Shown here: positions 1-7,992 of the stretch, one piece after another | Layout of the letters: every line of letters starts with the position of its first letter | Numbering within the stretch: the first letter of the stretch is position 1 | DNA from: Flammeovirgaceae bacterium UBA5008 | Lineage (GTDB): Bacteria > Bacteroidota > Bacteroidia > Cytophagales > Cyclobacteriaceae | DNA length: 64,000 bases | Reading direction: 5' to 3' | Assembly (NCBI GenBank): GCA_002398365.1 | Contig: DGYK01000068.1 | Coordinates: 3,748-67,747 of the forward strand | Program-made: the position numbers and the translations under genes | The notes under the pieces: model-generated | Database searches by the model: none | The model's input: the letters and a program-made list of their open reading frames with translations, nothing else | What the model was told of the DNA's origin: nothing

Positions 1-526
1 GGTAGTCAAACTCCCCCGGATTAGTTGGCCCCCTTAGCCGTGCGGGTGCGCCTCGCACCAAAATCTGATCGCCATACTTCCATGAAAGCGGTATGGAATC
101 TTTTGCAATGTAAAGCAACACTTTTCCTTCGGTCGCTTTCCATTTACTTGATTTGATAGCTTTGATGTCTGCTACTAATTTCCAGCTTTTGATTTTTTTT
201 ATCGGCACACTTCGAACCACAGCTAAATAATAATGAATCGAATCCGAAGAGTGCATAAAGTGTGCCGAGTGGTTCGCAGCTGTTCGTAAAGACACAAGTT
301 GATAACCCAATAAACCAATTGCAAGTAATCCAATAAATCCGAGGGGAATAGCAAATTGTTGCTTTTGTTGAATAGCTGCTATTACAAAATACGCTAACAG
401 CATCGCTGCGATGATCGCGGGAAGCAAGAAAGTAGGAAGCTGCCTTGGGAAGTAAATTGCGGCCAGGATACCGGCTATTAAAAAAGCGGTGATACGAACC
501 ATCGCGATGGGTGCCCAACGAAACAT
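1..526 (-). CDS. comEC: ComEC/Rec2 DNA-uptake protein, N-terminal part (runs off window)
   Basis: The reverse strand is open from an ATG at 526 to the window edge (175 codons). The translation starts MFRWAPIAMVRITAFLIAG, shows about three hydrophobic segments in the first 90 residues, then a soluble part ending in GDQILVRGAPARLRGPTNPGEFDY-like sequence (read across residues about 152-175). The 'GD.I...G.....PTNPGEFDY' stretch is typical of the DUF4131 domain at the N-terminus of ComEC, the inner-membrane channel that passes single-stranded DNA during natural transformation. The competence and hydrolase domains would lie to the left of base 1. A different open frame over the same bases (144-518) gives a Cys/Ser-rich peptide and is a shadow. 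Confidence 0.8.
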   Translation of the reverse strand, partial: MFRWAPIAMVRITAFLIAGILAAIYFPRQLPTFLLPAIIAAMLLAYFVIAAIQQKQQFAIPLGFIGLLAIGLLGYQLVSLRTAANHSAHFMHSSDSIHYYLAVVRSVPIKKIKSWKLVADIKAIKSSKWKATEGKVLLYIAKDSIPLSWKYGDQILVRGAPARLRGPTNPGEFDY

Positions 527-814
527 GACAAATAGATGTTAAAGTATTGTGGGGAGAATTGCGCGCGGGGAAAGGCGCAGAATAAATCTGCTATGAAGAT
601 AGAGATTTTAATTTATCAGGCGAAAATCATCTGGAGTGTGTGTGGATTTAGAGTGTGTTCGGTTTTAATGTTAGATCTTTCCACCGAACTTTGCCAGTGA
701 ATGAATTCTCCCTGATTATAAAACCGTTCATAGCTCTACTCGGGAGCAATTGACGAAGGTGCTCAACTGATTCACCACATGCAATGGTTATCCTGAATCA
801 CTTATTCCACGAGT
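527..814. other. Intergenic region between comEC and the carbonic anhydrase gene
   Basis: About 290 bases with no convincing gene. It lies upstream of comEC and downstream of the LCIB-like gene, both on the minus strand, so it should hold a comEC promoter. I see no clear TAnnTTTG box, no tRNA-like fold and no strong terminator hairpin. Confidence 0.5.
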
Positions 815-1561
815 TTATATCGCTAAAAAGGCAAGATTATTGTGCCTTGCTTTAGTCGTGAGATCAATTACATCAAATCGTCTGACTTCTGTAAAGGAGC
901 CCATATCGCTATCACTATTGATTAGAATTGCACCCACAAGAATTACATACTTACAATTGTATTTGGTCTTATCAACTAATTCATTAATCCGTTTATCAGT
1001 GGCTTCATAAATAACTTCTGTCGCTTCAAACAAAGGGGTGCGGGCACTAAGAATTCGATCTTTCTCGTTGAGAAGAATTTGTTCAATCGTGTTCATCTGA
1101 TAATCTAACTCTGTAATGTTGCCGGCTGTAATCTGATTGTTAATTAACTTCCCTAATGCACCTTTTGCCGCCCCACAACAACCACTGTTTTTACTTTGTC
1201 CAAAGCGATGAATTTCACCAATGGTGCCGTCTTTCGTTATTCCAATATGAGGGCCATAATAAATGAACACCGCACCATCATCCGGAACATGGCTGGCAAA
1301 TGCGCCCATACCTGTGAGCCCGGTAAATGGAAAGCCGTCTAAACCTCCCATCTTGAATGGTCCGAGGAATTCTTGTGTACGAGCCGGATATTGAATGCTG
1401 TTTACATCGTCACTGCAAATGCTGTCGGCTAGCATTACTTGTTTGGGTTCTAAATCCAATTTCCCTTCTACAAAGTCGATGATTTTATTGACGCTGTCAA
1501 TGGTGGTTATCGCCTTTGGGTACCAGGCGTGAATGATTTCTAATCTTTGTCGCTTCTTCAT
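815..1561 (-). CDS. LCIB/C-type (beta-class-like, also called theta) carbonic anhydrase
   Basis: Predicted 248-residue soluble protein of the limiting-CO2-inducible B/C family, first known from Chlamydomonas chloroplasts and structurally a beta-type carbonic anhydrase that interconverts CO2 and bicarbonate. Visible hallmarks are ADSICSDD (Cys49, Asp51), GGLDGFPFTGLTGMGAFASHVPDDG (split here over residues 72-96), YGPHIGI (His105) and SGCCGAA (Cys128/129). Cys49, His105 and Cys128 or 129 are the likely zinc ligands, and Asp51 the gating/activating acid next to the first Cys, as in beta enzymes. The frame opens with TTG and GTG, but the ATG at 1561 gives a natural MKKRQRLE start. It begins 11 bases after the stop of the bestrophin gene, so the two are surely co-transcribed. 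No signal peptide: cytoplasmic. Confidence 0.82.
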   Translation of the reverse strand: MKKRQRLEIIHAWYPKAITTIDSVNKIIDFVEGKLDLEPKQVMLADSICSDDVNSIQYPARTQEFLGPFKMGGLDGFPFTGLTGMGAFASHVPDDGAVFIYYGPHIGITKDGTIGEIHRFGQSKNSGCCGAAKGALGKLINNQITAGNITELDYQMNTIEQILLNEKDRILSARTPLFEATEVIYEATDKRINELVDKTKYNCKYVILVGAILINSDSDMGSFTEVRRFDVIDLTTKARHNNLAFLAI

Positions 1562-1572
1562 ATGCACCAAAT

Positions 1573-2580
1573 TTAAAGAATGATATTATTCTTGGGTTGT
1601 AAAGCAGGTGGCAAATCAGTTTCACCAAGCATTTCTCTTAAATCTATTTCGATGGTTCTACTGATCTGAGAAATAGGAACATCGTTGGCGCTTCCTTCAA
1701 ATGGATTTTCTGTGCTCTCTCCCACTTGCTCTAACGAAGTATAAACCCAAGAAATGAGCACACTAAACGGAATAACGAGCCATACCATATTGCCATTCAT
1801 TAAGCCTTCCATTCCGTCATTTAGTTCGTCAAATTCTTTGAGCATACCAAAAGGTAAAAGCAAACAAAACAACTTAATAAAAAATGAGTTGATAGTTGCA
1901 AATTGCCGAGGGTAAGGAAAATTTTTTATTCTTTCGCTTTTACCTTGTTGGTCGTAAAAATCTTTTATCATGCGTTGCATCTCTACAAATTGATAACTAT
2001 CAATTTGTTTATTGTCAAAAAGTTCTTTGATGGTTTTCGATTGTAAACTCATCAATTGCGCTGCTCTATTTTTTGTACCAAGAATAAATTTTACTTCTTC
2101 GGAAGAAATATATTTTTCCAACTCTGTTTCTATGGTTGTTTCTTTCTCTGGAACGCTGTAAAATTCTTTGTATTCGCTATTATAGGCTTTGTTCATTGTT
2201 TCCCACACTCGGCCATCCCTCATAGCATACCGAAGAGCAGTAAGCCAAGCAAAATGCCGGTACACCAATAATTTTGTAATTTCTGAATTGTTTAAAAAAT
2301 CTCTGCACATCGTTCCCCAACCTCTACTGCTATTGAGAATAGCTCCCCAAATTTGACGAGCCTCCCAGGTTCGGTTATAAGTCTGTGTGTTTTTGAAACC
2401 TACAATAAATGCGGTTGCTGTTCCCAACAATGCAACTACGGTCCAAGGTATTGCCAACCACTTCAAGCCAGCAATTTGATAGAGAACCACCGGAATGATT
2501 CCTATAATGAGTGTCTTGTAAATGTTTCTTCTCGTCCATAGAAGAAATTCTGAAAATTTATATGCTTTCCCTGAATGCAT
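1573..2580 (-). CDS. Bestrophin-family anion channel (UPF0187)
   Basis: Predicted 335-residue inner-membrane protein of the bestrophin family. The N-terminal half has two hydrophobic helices (about 22-38 and 41-61), followed by the family signature FKNTQTYNRTWEAR (62-75) and a nearby Trp (W78); a second hydrophobic pair lies near residues 236-256 and 268-286. Length and layout match bacterial bestrophins, which are pentameric channels. Bacterial members have been studied as cation or anion channels, while algal homologues carry bicarbonate. The gene is immediately upstream of, and in one transcript with, the LCIB-type carbonic anhydrase, which makes bicarbonate/CO2 the most attractive substrate (inference). 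The start is an ATG at 2580. Confidence 0.85.
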   Translation of the reverse strand: MHSGKAYKFSEFLLWTRRNIYKTLIIGIIPVVLYQIAGLKWLAIPWTVVALLGTATAFIVGFKNTQTYNRTWEARQIWGAILNSSRGWGTMCRDFLNNSEITKLLVYRHFAWLTALRYAMRDGRVWETMNKAYNSEYKEFYSVPEKETTIETELEKYISSEEVKFILGTKNRAAQLMSLQSKTIKELFDNKQIDSYQFVEMQRMIKDFYDQQGKSERIKNFPYPRQFATINSFFIKLFCLLLPFGMLKEFDELNDGMEGLMNGNMVWLVIPFSVLISWVYTSLEQVGESTENPFEGSANDVPISQISRTIEIDLREMLGETDLPPALQPKNNIIL

Positions 2581-2657
2581 TGGTTAGTGGTTTTTGAAAT
2601 GAAGTCATTGATAAGAAGTCAGTATTGGTTTAAGTTTCATTTTTGTCAGTCTTGGGA

Positions 2658-2689
2658 CACATGCGACTCCTGCTACACAGTCGCATGTG
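2658..2689. terminator. 10-bp perfect hairpin between heptosyltransferase and bestrophin genes
   Basis: CACATGCGAC (2658-2667) is the exact reverse complement of GTCGCATGTG (2680-2689), with a 12-base loop. It lies 26 bases downstream of the glycosyltransferase stop codon on the minus strand and could end that transcript, but no clean T-run follows on the minus strand. It may instead be a scattered intergenic repeat. Confidence 0.45.
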
Positions 2690-2715
2690 GCGCACAATAA
2701 ACAGGCTATTTTTTT

Positions 2716-3699
2716 CTATTGCGTCACCCCCTCCGCAATCTTCTTTACATCCTGTTGCTCCATGCATTTGAAGTGTCCCTTCGGGCATGTTTTCGTACCA
2801 AAATTAGAACAGGGCTGACAGGTTAGGTTGGGTACTACAAAATTTTTATAAAGAACTTCTTTCTGTTGCGTGCCGTAGTAAGGCTCTACATCCAACATAG
2901 GTGATGTGCCGCCCCAAATCGCCAGCACTCTTTTTTGCAATGCACAGGCAATGTACTGCATACCCGTGTCGTGCGAAATTACAAGCCGCGATTGTCGCAA
3001 TAAATCCGCACTGGCAGGTAAATTGAACTTTCCACATGCGTTAAAAATCCGCACGGTATCTACTGAAGCAATCTGCTCTCCTTCCTCCGCATCTTCTTTG
3101 CCACCCACTAAAATAATCGGTTGTTGTATTTCAAGACAAAGGGCTTTTAACTGATGCACTGGTAGCTTCTTGGTAAAATACGAGGCGCCAATCACAATGG
3201 CCACGAAGCCCATCTGATGTGACTTAGGTAGTTGCTGCGGATCTACTTGATCTTTTTCAGGAATAAAATAATCCAACCCCAGCCCATCATCCTTCACGCC
3301 CAGTGGCAACACGGCATCCAAACATCGCTGGGTAATGTGTCGCCCTGGCATACGGTCGATTCCAAACTTCGTCAATAAAAATTTCTCAACACTCAGCTTA
3401 CGATAGCTCAGCGTTTTTACTCCCAACGTCCACCGAATGCGATACGAACGGAAATTCTTATGTAAATCGATGATGTAGTCAAATTGTTCCAACTTCAGTT
3501 CCCCCATCAAGTGGGACAAATCACCAGCGAACGTATGAACTTTATCTATATACGGATTGCTTTCCACAATGGAGGCAAACTGTTTCTTTATCAAAAAGTG
3601 AACCTCCGCACCAATCAGTTGTTTTTTCAATACCCGCATCACCGGTGTGGTCAGCACAATATCACCAATGGAAGAAAAACGAATCACTAAAATCTTCAT
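2716..3699 (-). CDS. Glycosyltransferase family 9 protein (ADP-heptose:LPS heptosyltransferase-like)
   Basis: Predicted 327-residue GT-B glycosyltransferase. It opens with the GT9 signature RFSSIGDIVLTTP (residues 7-19), which in WaaC/WaaF-type enzymes forms the acceptor side of the active site, and later has SHDTGMQYIACAL, the usual nucleotide-sugar-binding region. It probably adds heptose or a related sugar to lipopolysaccharide core at the cytoplasmic face of the inner membrane. The C-terminus carries a Cys cluster (CQPC, then TKTC, then FKCM) seen in many Bacteroidetes GT9 proteins and able to bind a metal. It stands alone between the bestrophin operon and a divergent EVE gene. Exact sugar and acceptor cannot be told. 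Confidence 0.85.
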   Translation of the reverse strand: MKILVIRFSSIGDIVLTTPVMRVLKKQLIGAEVHFLIKKQFASIVESNPYIDKVHTFAGDLSHLMGELKLEQFDYIIDLHKNFRSYRIRWTLGVKTLSYRKLSVEKFLLTKFGIDRMPGRHITQRCLDAVLPLGVKDDGLGLDYFIPEKDQVDPQQLPKSHQMGFVAIVIGASYFTKKLPVHQLKALCLEIQQPIILVGGKEDAEEGEQIASVDTVRIFNACGKFNLPASADLLRQSRLVISHDTGMQYIACALQKRVLAIWGGTSPMLDVEPYYGTQQKEVLYKNFVVPNLTCQPCSNFGTKTCPKGHFKCMEQQDVKKIAEGVTQ

Positions 3700-3756
3700 A
3701 GAAGTTATCGGATATTGTGTATTGTGCGCCTTGTTAAATTGCTATGTACACCATAA

Positions 3757-3764
3757 CAAATGTA
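3757..3764 (-). promoter_or_regulatory. Bacteroidetes -7 box for the GT9 gene
   Basis: On the minus strand the bases read TACATTTG, matching TAnnTTTG, about 58 bases before the ATG at 3699. No good TTTG element is visible at the right spacing upstream, so this is a partial match. Confidence 0.4.
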
Positions 3765-3831
3765 AACGGTATTTTGATGGATGGAAAATACCAAATCAAT
3801 TTGCTACTTTAGAAATCTAATTGATAAACCA

Positions 3832-4233
3832 ATGAACTACTGGCTTGTAAAATCAGAACCCGATGTGTATTCGTGGGAGGATTTAGTGAAAGATAAGAAA
3901 ACCACCTGGGATGGTGTGCGTAATTTTCAGGCACGCAATAACCTGAAAGCCATGAAGAAAGGCGATTTGGCATTCTTTTACTACTCTAATGAAGGGAAAG
4001 CTATTGTGGCGATGGTAGAAGTAAGCAAAGAAGCATTCCCCGACCCAAAAGACGCGAATTGGGTAGCAGTGGAAATCAAGCCCAAAACTTTACTAAAAAA
4101 CCCGGTTTCGTTGGCTACCATCAAAGCCGATAAAAAATTGGCTACCATGGCTCTGGTAACAAATTCACGCTTGTCGGTTCAGCCTGTAAAACCCGAAGAG
4201 TTTGACTATATTCTGGCATTATCTGAAAAATAA
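3832..4233 (+). CDS. EVE-domain protein (thymocyte nuclear protein 1-like)
   Basis: Predicted 133-residue protein consisting of one EVE domain, a PUA-like fold that in studied cases binds modified bases in DNA or RNA. Family hallmarks are the start NYWLVKSEPDVYSWEDL, then WDGVRNFQARN, GDLAFFYYSN and a C-terminal SRLSVQPV. The reading frame is open from 3781, but MNYWLVKSEP at 3832 is the normal start of the family. Its stop codon touches the ATG of the next gene (4231-4234), so translation is probably coupled to the downstream exported proteins, although no functional link is obvious. Confidence 0.87.
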   Translation: MNYWLVKSEPDVYSWEDLVKDKKTTWDGVRNFQARNNLKAMKKGDLAFFYYSNEGKAIVAMVEVSKEAFPDPKDANWVAVEIKPKTLLKNPVSLATIKADKKLATMALVTNSRLSVQPVKPEEFDYILALSEK

Positions 4234-5832
4234 ATGAACGGGATCGTGCGTAATGGAAAAAAACGATGGCTGCTAAGCGTGGTCGTAATGGCTGTTTCGC
4301 TCAGTGGCTTCACGCAGGTATCTCAACCAAATCGCTTCGAGAAAGAACAAAAAAGACGGTTTGGCGACTTCCATGTCGTGTCTCTGGAAGAACAGGGCCT
4401 TGCATTACTTCGCGATAAAGAAAAATATGAACAGGGTGATCGTCTTTGGGAGTTTACACAAGTAGATACGCTCTTGGCAGAAGTGTGGACCAAAGAACTG
4501 TCGGTAGAGCCGAAGTTTCGATTGGTAGGATACGACTATCGTGATAAAAACTTGTATTATTTATTTCGTGCGGGTGAAACCGATATGGGTGATTTAAAAA
4601 TTGTAAAACTGGATCCACGAGACCGGCAAGTACTTGAATTTAACTACAAGCCTGAGTTGGCCATTCAACTTTCTCATTTCAATATTGTAGGCAACCAAAT
4701 CCTTCTTGCGGGCTATGTATCGCGGCAACCCACGGTGCTGTTATTTAATATGGAAACCAATCAGGCAAAGATTGTTGCAGGCTTGCTGGCCGACAACACC
4801 GAAATATTGGATGTGCGTGCGAACATTAATAACACTTTTAATGTGATGATGACTGAGCGACAGTCTAAAGCAAAAAAACGATTGATCTTAAAAACCTATG
4901 ATGAAACCGGAGCGCTACTGCTGGATGATATGATTGAAGTAGATCCTGAAAAAACATTGCTCTCGGGTATCACCAGCACGCTGGTGCGCGATGAATTGAT
5001 GCTCGTAGGCACCTGGAGCGAAGGCATCGCCAAGCAGGCATCAGGAATTTTTACCGTTTTGGTAGATCCCTACAACGAACAAAAGATCAACTATTACGAC
5101 TTTGGCCAACTGACGCACTTCTTCGATTACATGACGCCCAAACGTGCAGCCAAAACAAAAGAGAAATCCGATTCGCGGAGGAAGCTAGGTAAGATACCTG
5201 ATTTTAGAACCAACGTAATGCCCGTGCGGTTGGTAGAAACAAAAGACGGTTTTGTGTTTTATACCGAAGCCTACTACTCTTCTTCCATATCTAATAATCC
5301 AAACTGGAATGCGGCCAATCCTTACTATAATTATCCATACAGCATGTATGGATTTGGTAGCCCTTATCGCTACGGATACCCATACGGAACCGGATACCCC
5401 TACGGAGGTTATCCGTATGGGAGTGGAAACACTTCATCAGAAATCAAAATGCAGATGGCCAGCATCTTCGTGCTGAGTAATAACGGTGAACTAAAGACCG
5501 ATCATGGCTTCAAGTTGGAAGACACTAAGATTCCTTCTGCTGAACAGATCGCTGATTTTATTTTCACACCCTCTCGTGTTACGATTTTATTTTCCAAAGA
5601 AAATCAAATTCACTTTCAGGTATCGCAAGCTGATGGCGTGCAACTGATCAATGAAAAAAAAGAAATTCAGTTAACCCAGGCATCAGAAAGCACTCGGCCT
5701 GATAGCGAAGATGTGGCCACGGTCCGTTACTGGTACAAAAACATACTTTTTGTGTATGGCTACCAAACCATCAAAAATTCGGAGAAGGGAAATCGCGATG
5801 TATTTTACATTAACAAACTGAAGATTGATTAG
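4234..5832 (+). CDS. Exported protein of unknown function, tandem paralogue 1
   Basis: Predicted 532-residue protein with an N-terminal signal sequence (residues about 9-30, ending GFTQ). I do not recognise the family. The first 300 residues look like repeated beta-strands with phrases such as 'ILLAGYVSRQPTVLLFN', possibly propeller-like. Residues about 365-396 form a Tyr/Gly/Pro-rich low-complexity stretch (repeats of YGYPYG and GGYPYG). It is a paralogue of the next gene: both have a YYDF/YYNF..L..FF.Y block followed by a basic segment and a 'F.....EA.YP' block, and both end with HxDYWYxNxLF-like sequence (here VRYWYKNILFVYG) and a C-terminal FYINKL. Likely periplasmic or surface-associated. 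Confidence 0.75.
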   Translation: MNGIVRNGKKRWLLSVVVMAVSLSGFTQVSQPNRFEKEQKRRFGDFHVVSLEEQGLALLRDKEKYEQGDRLWEFTQVDTLLAEVWTKELSVEPKFRLVGYDYRDKNLYYLFRAGETDMGDLKIVKLDPRDRQVLEFNYKPELAIQLSHFNIVGNQILLAGYVSRQPTVLLFNMETNQAKIVAGLLADNTEILDVRANINNTFNVMMTERQSKAKKRLILKTYDETGALLLDDMIEVDPEKTLLSGITSTLVRDELMLVGTWSEGIAKQASGIFTVLVDPYNEQKINYYDFGQLTHFFDYMTPKRAAKTKEKSDSRRKLGKIPDFRTNVMPVRLVETKDGFVFYTEAYYSSSISNNPNWNAANPYYNYPYSMYGFGSPYRYGYPYGTGYPYGGYPYGSGNTSSEIKMQMASIFVLSNNGELKTDHGFKLEDTKIPSAEQIADFIFTPSRVTILFSKENQIHFQVSQADGVQLINEKKEIQLTQASESTRPDSEDVATVRYWYKNILFVYGYQTIKNSEKGNRDVFYINKLKID

Positions 5833-7330
5833 ATTTTTACTCATCCTGTTTCTGTTGACACCCTGTCTTGCCTACTCACAAATAGAACAAATGGGGCGAT
5901 GGGAAGTAGGCATCAATGCTGATGATCCGGGCAACTATAAAGTATCATCGGTGGACAGTTTAGGATTACTGATTTATCATAAACTCAACAACCAGAGAGA
6001 CGACCAATTGGAGTTAATCATGCTTGATACAACTTTGCACGAAAAGTGGAAAGGTTATATTACTATTGAAAAAGGATTAATTGTAACTAAAACAACAGCC
6101 TACAAAAACTTCTATTACATCTTGCTTCAGCGGCCGGGCTTTGCTGGTTTTGTGATGATCTCCCTTAACTTAAATACCGGGCTCTATACCACACACCTCA
6201 TTAAAAATGCCATTCCGTTTACACCAAGCGAATTTCAGGGAACCACAGGTGCTGTTTTAATTGGCGGATATTTTAACTATCGTCCGCTGGTTTTGCACTA
6301 CTCCTTTCAAACGAACAAAGCCAAAGTACTCCCCGGTTTTTTCAATGAGCCTGGAGAACTCACACAAATGAAGATAACACCGGACGGATCTATTGATGTG
6401 ATTGTATCATCTAAAAACTTCGAAAAAAGAAAGAGCCTGTGGATTCGTAATTACAATGCCGAAGGCGAATTGATCAAAAGTACGGTGCTGGAATCGCGGG
6501 ATAAGAAAAACCTGATTTTTGGGCGATCCATTAAAATGCCAAATAACGAACAAGTAGTGGCCGGTGTGTACGGTAAAAATAGCGAATACTCTCGTGGCAT
6601 TTTTGTAGCTGCCATCAACCCGGTTGGCGAATACACCATTCGCTACTACAACTTCGCTGATCTGCAAAATTTCTTTCGATATCTGAAAGCAAAACAAGAA
6701 AAGCGAATCAAAAAAAGAATCGAGCGCAGGCGAGTGAAAGGTAAAAGTACACGGTTCAGCTACCGCTTGCTGGTGCAGGAGTTGATTCCTTATCAAGATC
6801 AATTTGTGATGCTGGGTGAAGCTTTTTATCCTAACTATGTTTATCGCCAGTCGGGGTTTAACAATAATGGGTTCGGAAGAGGAGGCTTTGCCAACTACTC
6901 GAATTACAGAAATGAAGCCATCTTCGATGGATACCAATATACTCATGCCATCGTCATTGGTTTCGATATGAATGGCAAAGTAAAATGGGACAATAGTTTT
7001 GAGATCAACGATGTGAAGTCATTTCAACTGGAACAGTTTGTAAAAATCGCTCCCGGCAAAGACAACATTGGGTTGCTTTACTTATTCGAAAATCTGATCC
7101 GCACGAAAGTGATCCGCAACAATGAAGTGCTGGAAGGAAAAACTGCCGATGAACTAAAAATATTCAGCGATGAAGGTATCGTGACGCGCGAGGATGCCAA
7201 AACGAGTCACTTGGACTATTGGTACGGCAACACGCTTTTTGCCTCGGGCGTACAAACCGTTCGCAAATCAAAAGACGGCAGTTTGCCTTTCAAAAAAGTC
7301 TTCTTCATAAATAAAATACGCTACAAGTAA
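5825..7330 (+). CDS. Exported protein of unknown function, tandem paralogue 2
   Basis: Predicted 501-residue protein with a signal peptide of about 19 residues (MIRFLLILFLLTPCLAYSQ). The only start that keeps this signal is a TTG at 5825, overlapping the end of the previous gene by 8 bases, so the pair should be translated together. It shares the architecture of paralogue 1: beta-rich N-terminal half, YYNFADLQNFFRYL, a strongly basic linker (EKRIKKRIERRR), an EAFYP block with a short Asn/Gly/Phe-rich stretch, then LDYWYGNTLFASG and a closing FFINKIRY. The function is not known; it could work as a pair with its neighbour at the cell surface. Confidence 0.75.
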   Translation: MIRFLLILFLLTPCLAYSQIEQMGRWEVGINADDPGNYKVSSVDSLGLLIYHKLNNQRDDQLELIMLDTTLHEKWKGYITIEKGLIVTKTTAYKNFYYILLQRPGFAGFVMISLNLNTGLYTTHLIKNAIPFTPSEFQGTTGAVLIGGYFNYRPLVLHYSFQTNKAKVLPGFFNEPGELTQMKITPDGSIDVIVSSKNFEKRKSLWIRNYNAEGELIKSTVLESRDKKNLIFGRSIKMPNNEQVVAGVYGKNSEYSRGIFVAAINPVGEYTIRYYNFADLQNFFRYLKAKQEKRIKKRIERRRVKGKSTRFSYRLLVQELIPYQDQFVMLGEAFYPNYVYRQSGFNNNGFGRGGFANYSNYRNEAIFDGYQYTHAIVIGFDMNGKVKWDNSFEINDVKSFQLEQFVKIAPGKDNIGLLYLFENLIRTKVIRNNEVLEGKTADELKIFSDEGIVTREDAKTSHLDYWYGNTLFASGVQTVRKSKDGSLPFKKVFFINKIRYK

Positions 7331-7406
7331 TATCCCCATTACGGGGTGCGGGCGAAGAAAGCTTCCAAATTGGAGTTTTTAAAGGTTAAATTTTAACGAT
7401 CCAAAA

Positions 7407-7435
7407 TTTGGGTTCAAGGTTTTTGCTTACCTTCG
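7407..7435 (+). promoter_or_regulatory. Promoter of pyrR-pyrB
   Basis: TTTG at 7407-7410 and TACCTTCG at 7428-7435, 17 bases apart, fit the Bacteroidetes promoter form (one mismatch in the -7 box). Transcription should begin near 7441, only a few bases before the pyrR ATG at 7445. That leaves no room for a PyrR-binding leader or attenuator. Confidence 0.55.
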
Positions 7436-7444
7436 CACCTGCGT

Positions 7445-7987
7445 ATGCAGAAAAAAATCGTCCTAGATTCTCAGCTCCTCGACATCACGCTCAATCGGCT
7501 TTGCCAACAACTTATTGAAGCCCATCACGATTTTTCTGAAACCGTCATTCTTGGATTGCAGCCACGAGGCATCTTTTTGGCTGAATTGATTCACGCCAAA
7601 CTAAAAACACTGGTAAAAAAACAGATTCCACTTGGCTATTTGGATGCTACCTTTCACCGCGATGACTTCCGCAGACGGGATGTTCCAGCCAAAGCTAGCG
7701 AAACGCGGATTCCGTTCGCGATTGAAAATAAGAACGTAGTATTGATAGACGATGTGCTCTTTACCGGCCGCACCGTACGCGCAGCTCTTGATGCTATGAT
7801 TGCTTTCGGACGTCCGGCCAAAGTAGAGTTGCTCGTTTTAGTAGATCGCACTTCTACCCGCGACCTGCCCATCTCTGCCGACTACGTAGGAAAATATGTA
7901 GACACCCTTGAGTCGCAAAAAATATTAGTAGAATTAGTAGCCCAAGGGCACAAACAAAATAAAATCTGGTTGATCAATAAGGATTAA
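7445..7987 (+). CDS. pyrR: PyrR: pyrimidine regulator / uracil phosphoribosyltransferase family
   Basis: Predicted 180-residue type I phosphoribosyltransferase. The PRPP-binding loop VVLIDDVLFTGRT (98-110) is intact, and GLQPRGIFLAELI and the RRDVP region match PyrR. In Bacillus PyrR binds pyr mRNA and also makes UMP from uracil and PRPP. Here the gene is directly followed by pyrB, 5 bases away, so it belongs to pyrimidine synthesis. No attenuation structure can be seen before or between the genes, so an enzymatic role, or control elsewhere, is as likely as local RNA control. Confidence 0.88.
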   Translation: MQKKIVLDSQLLDITLNRLCQQLIEAHHDFSETVILGLQPRGIFLAELIHAKLKTLVKKQIPLGYLDATFHRDDFRRRDVPAKASETRIPFAIENKNVVLIDDVLFTGRTVRAALDAMIAFGRPAKVELLVLVDRTSTRDLPISADYVGKYVDTLESQKILVELVAQGHKQNKIWLINKD

Positions 7988-7992
7988 AAACT

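Noticed and set aside
144..518. Open frame of 124 codons on the minus strand
   Set aside because: It overlaps, in another frame, the comEC start that runs from 526 to the window edge and has clear ComEC sequence; the 124-residue product has odd composition and no recognisable motif.
5340..5420. Short tandem repeat that might be a CRISPR-like or minisatellite array
   Set aside because: It is in frame and encodes a Tyr/Gly/Pro-rich protein stretch (YGYPYG type); no spacers are present.
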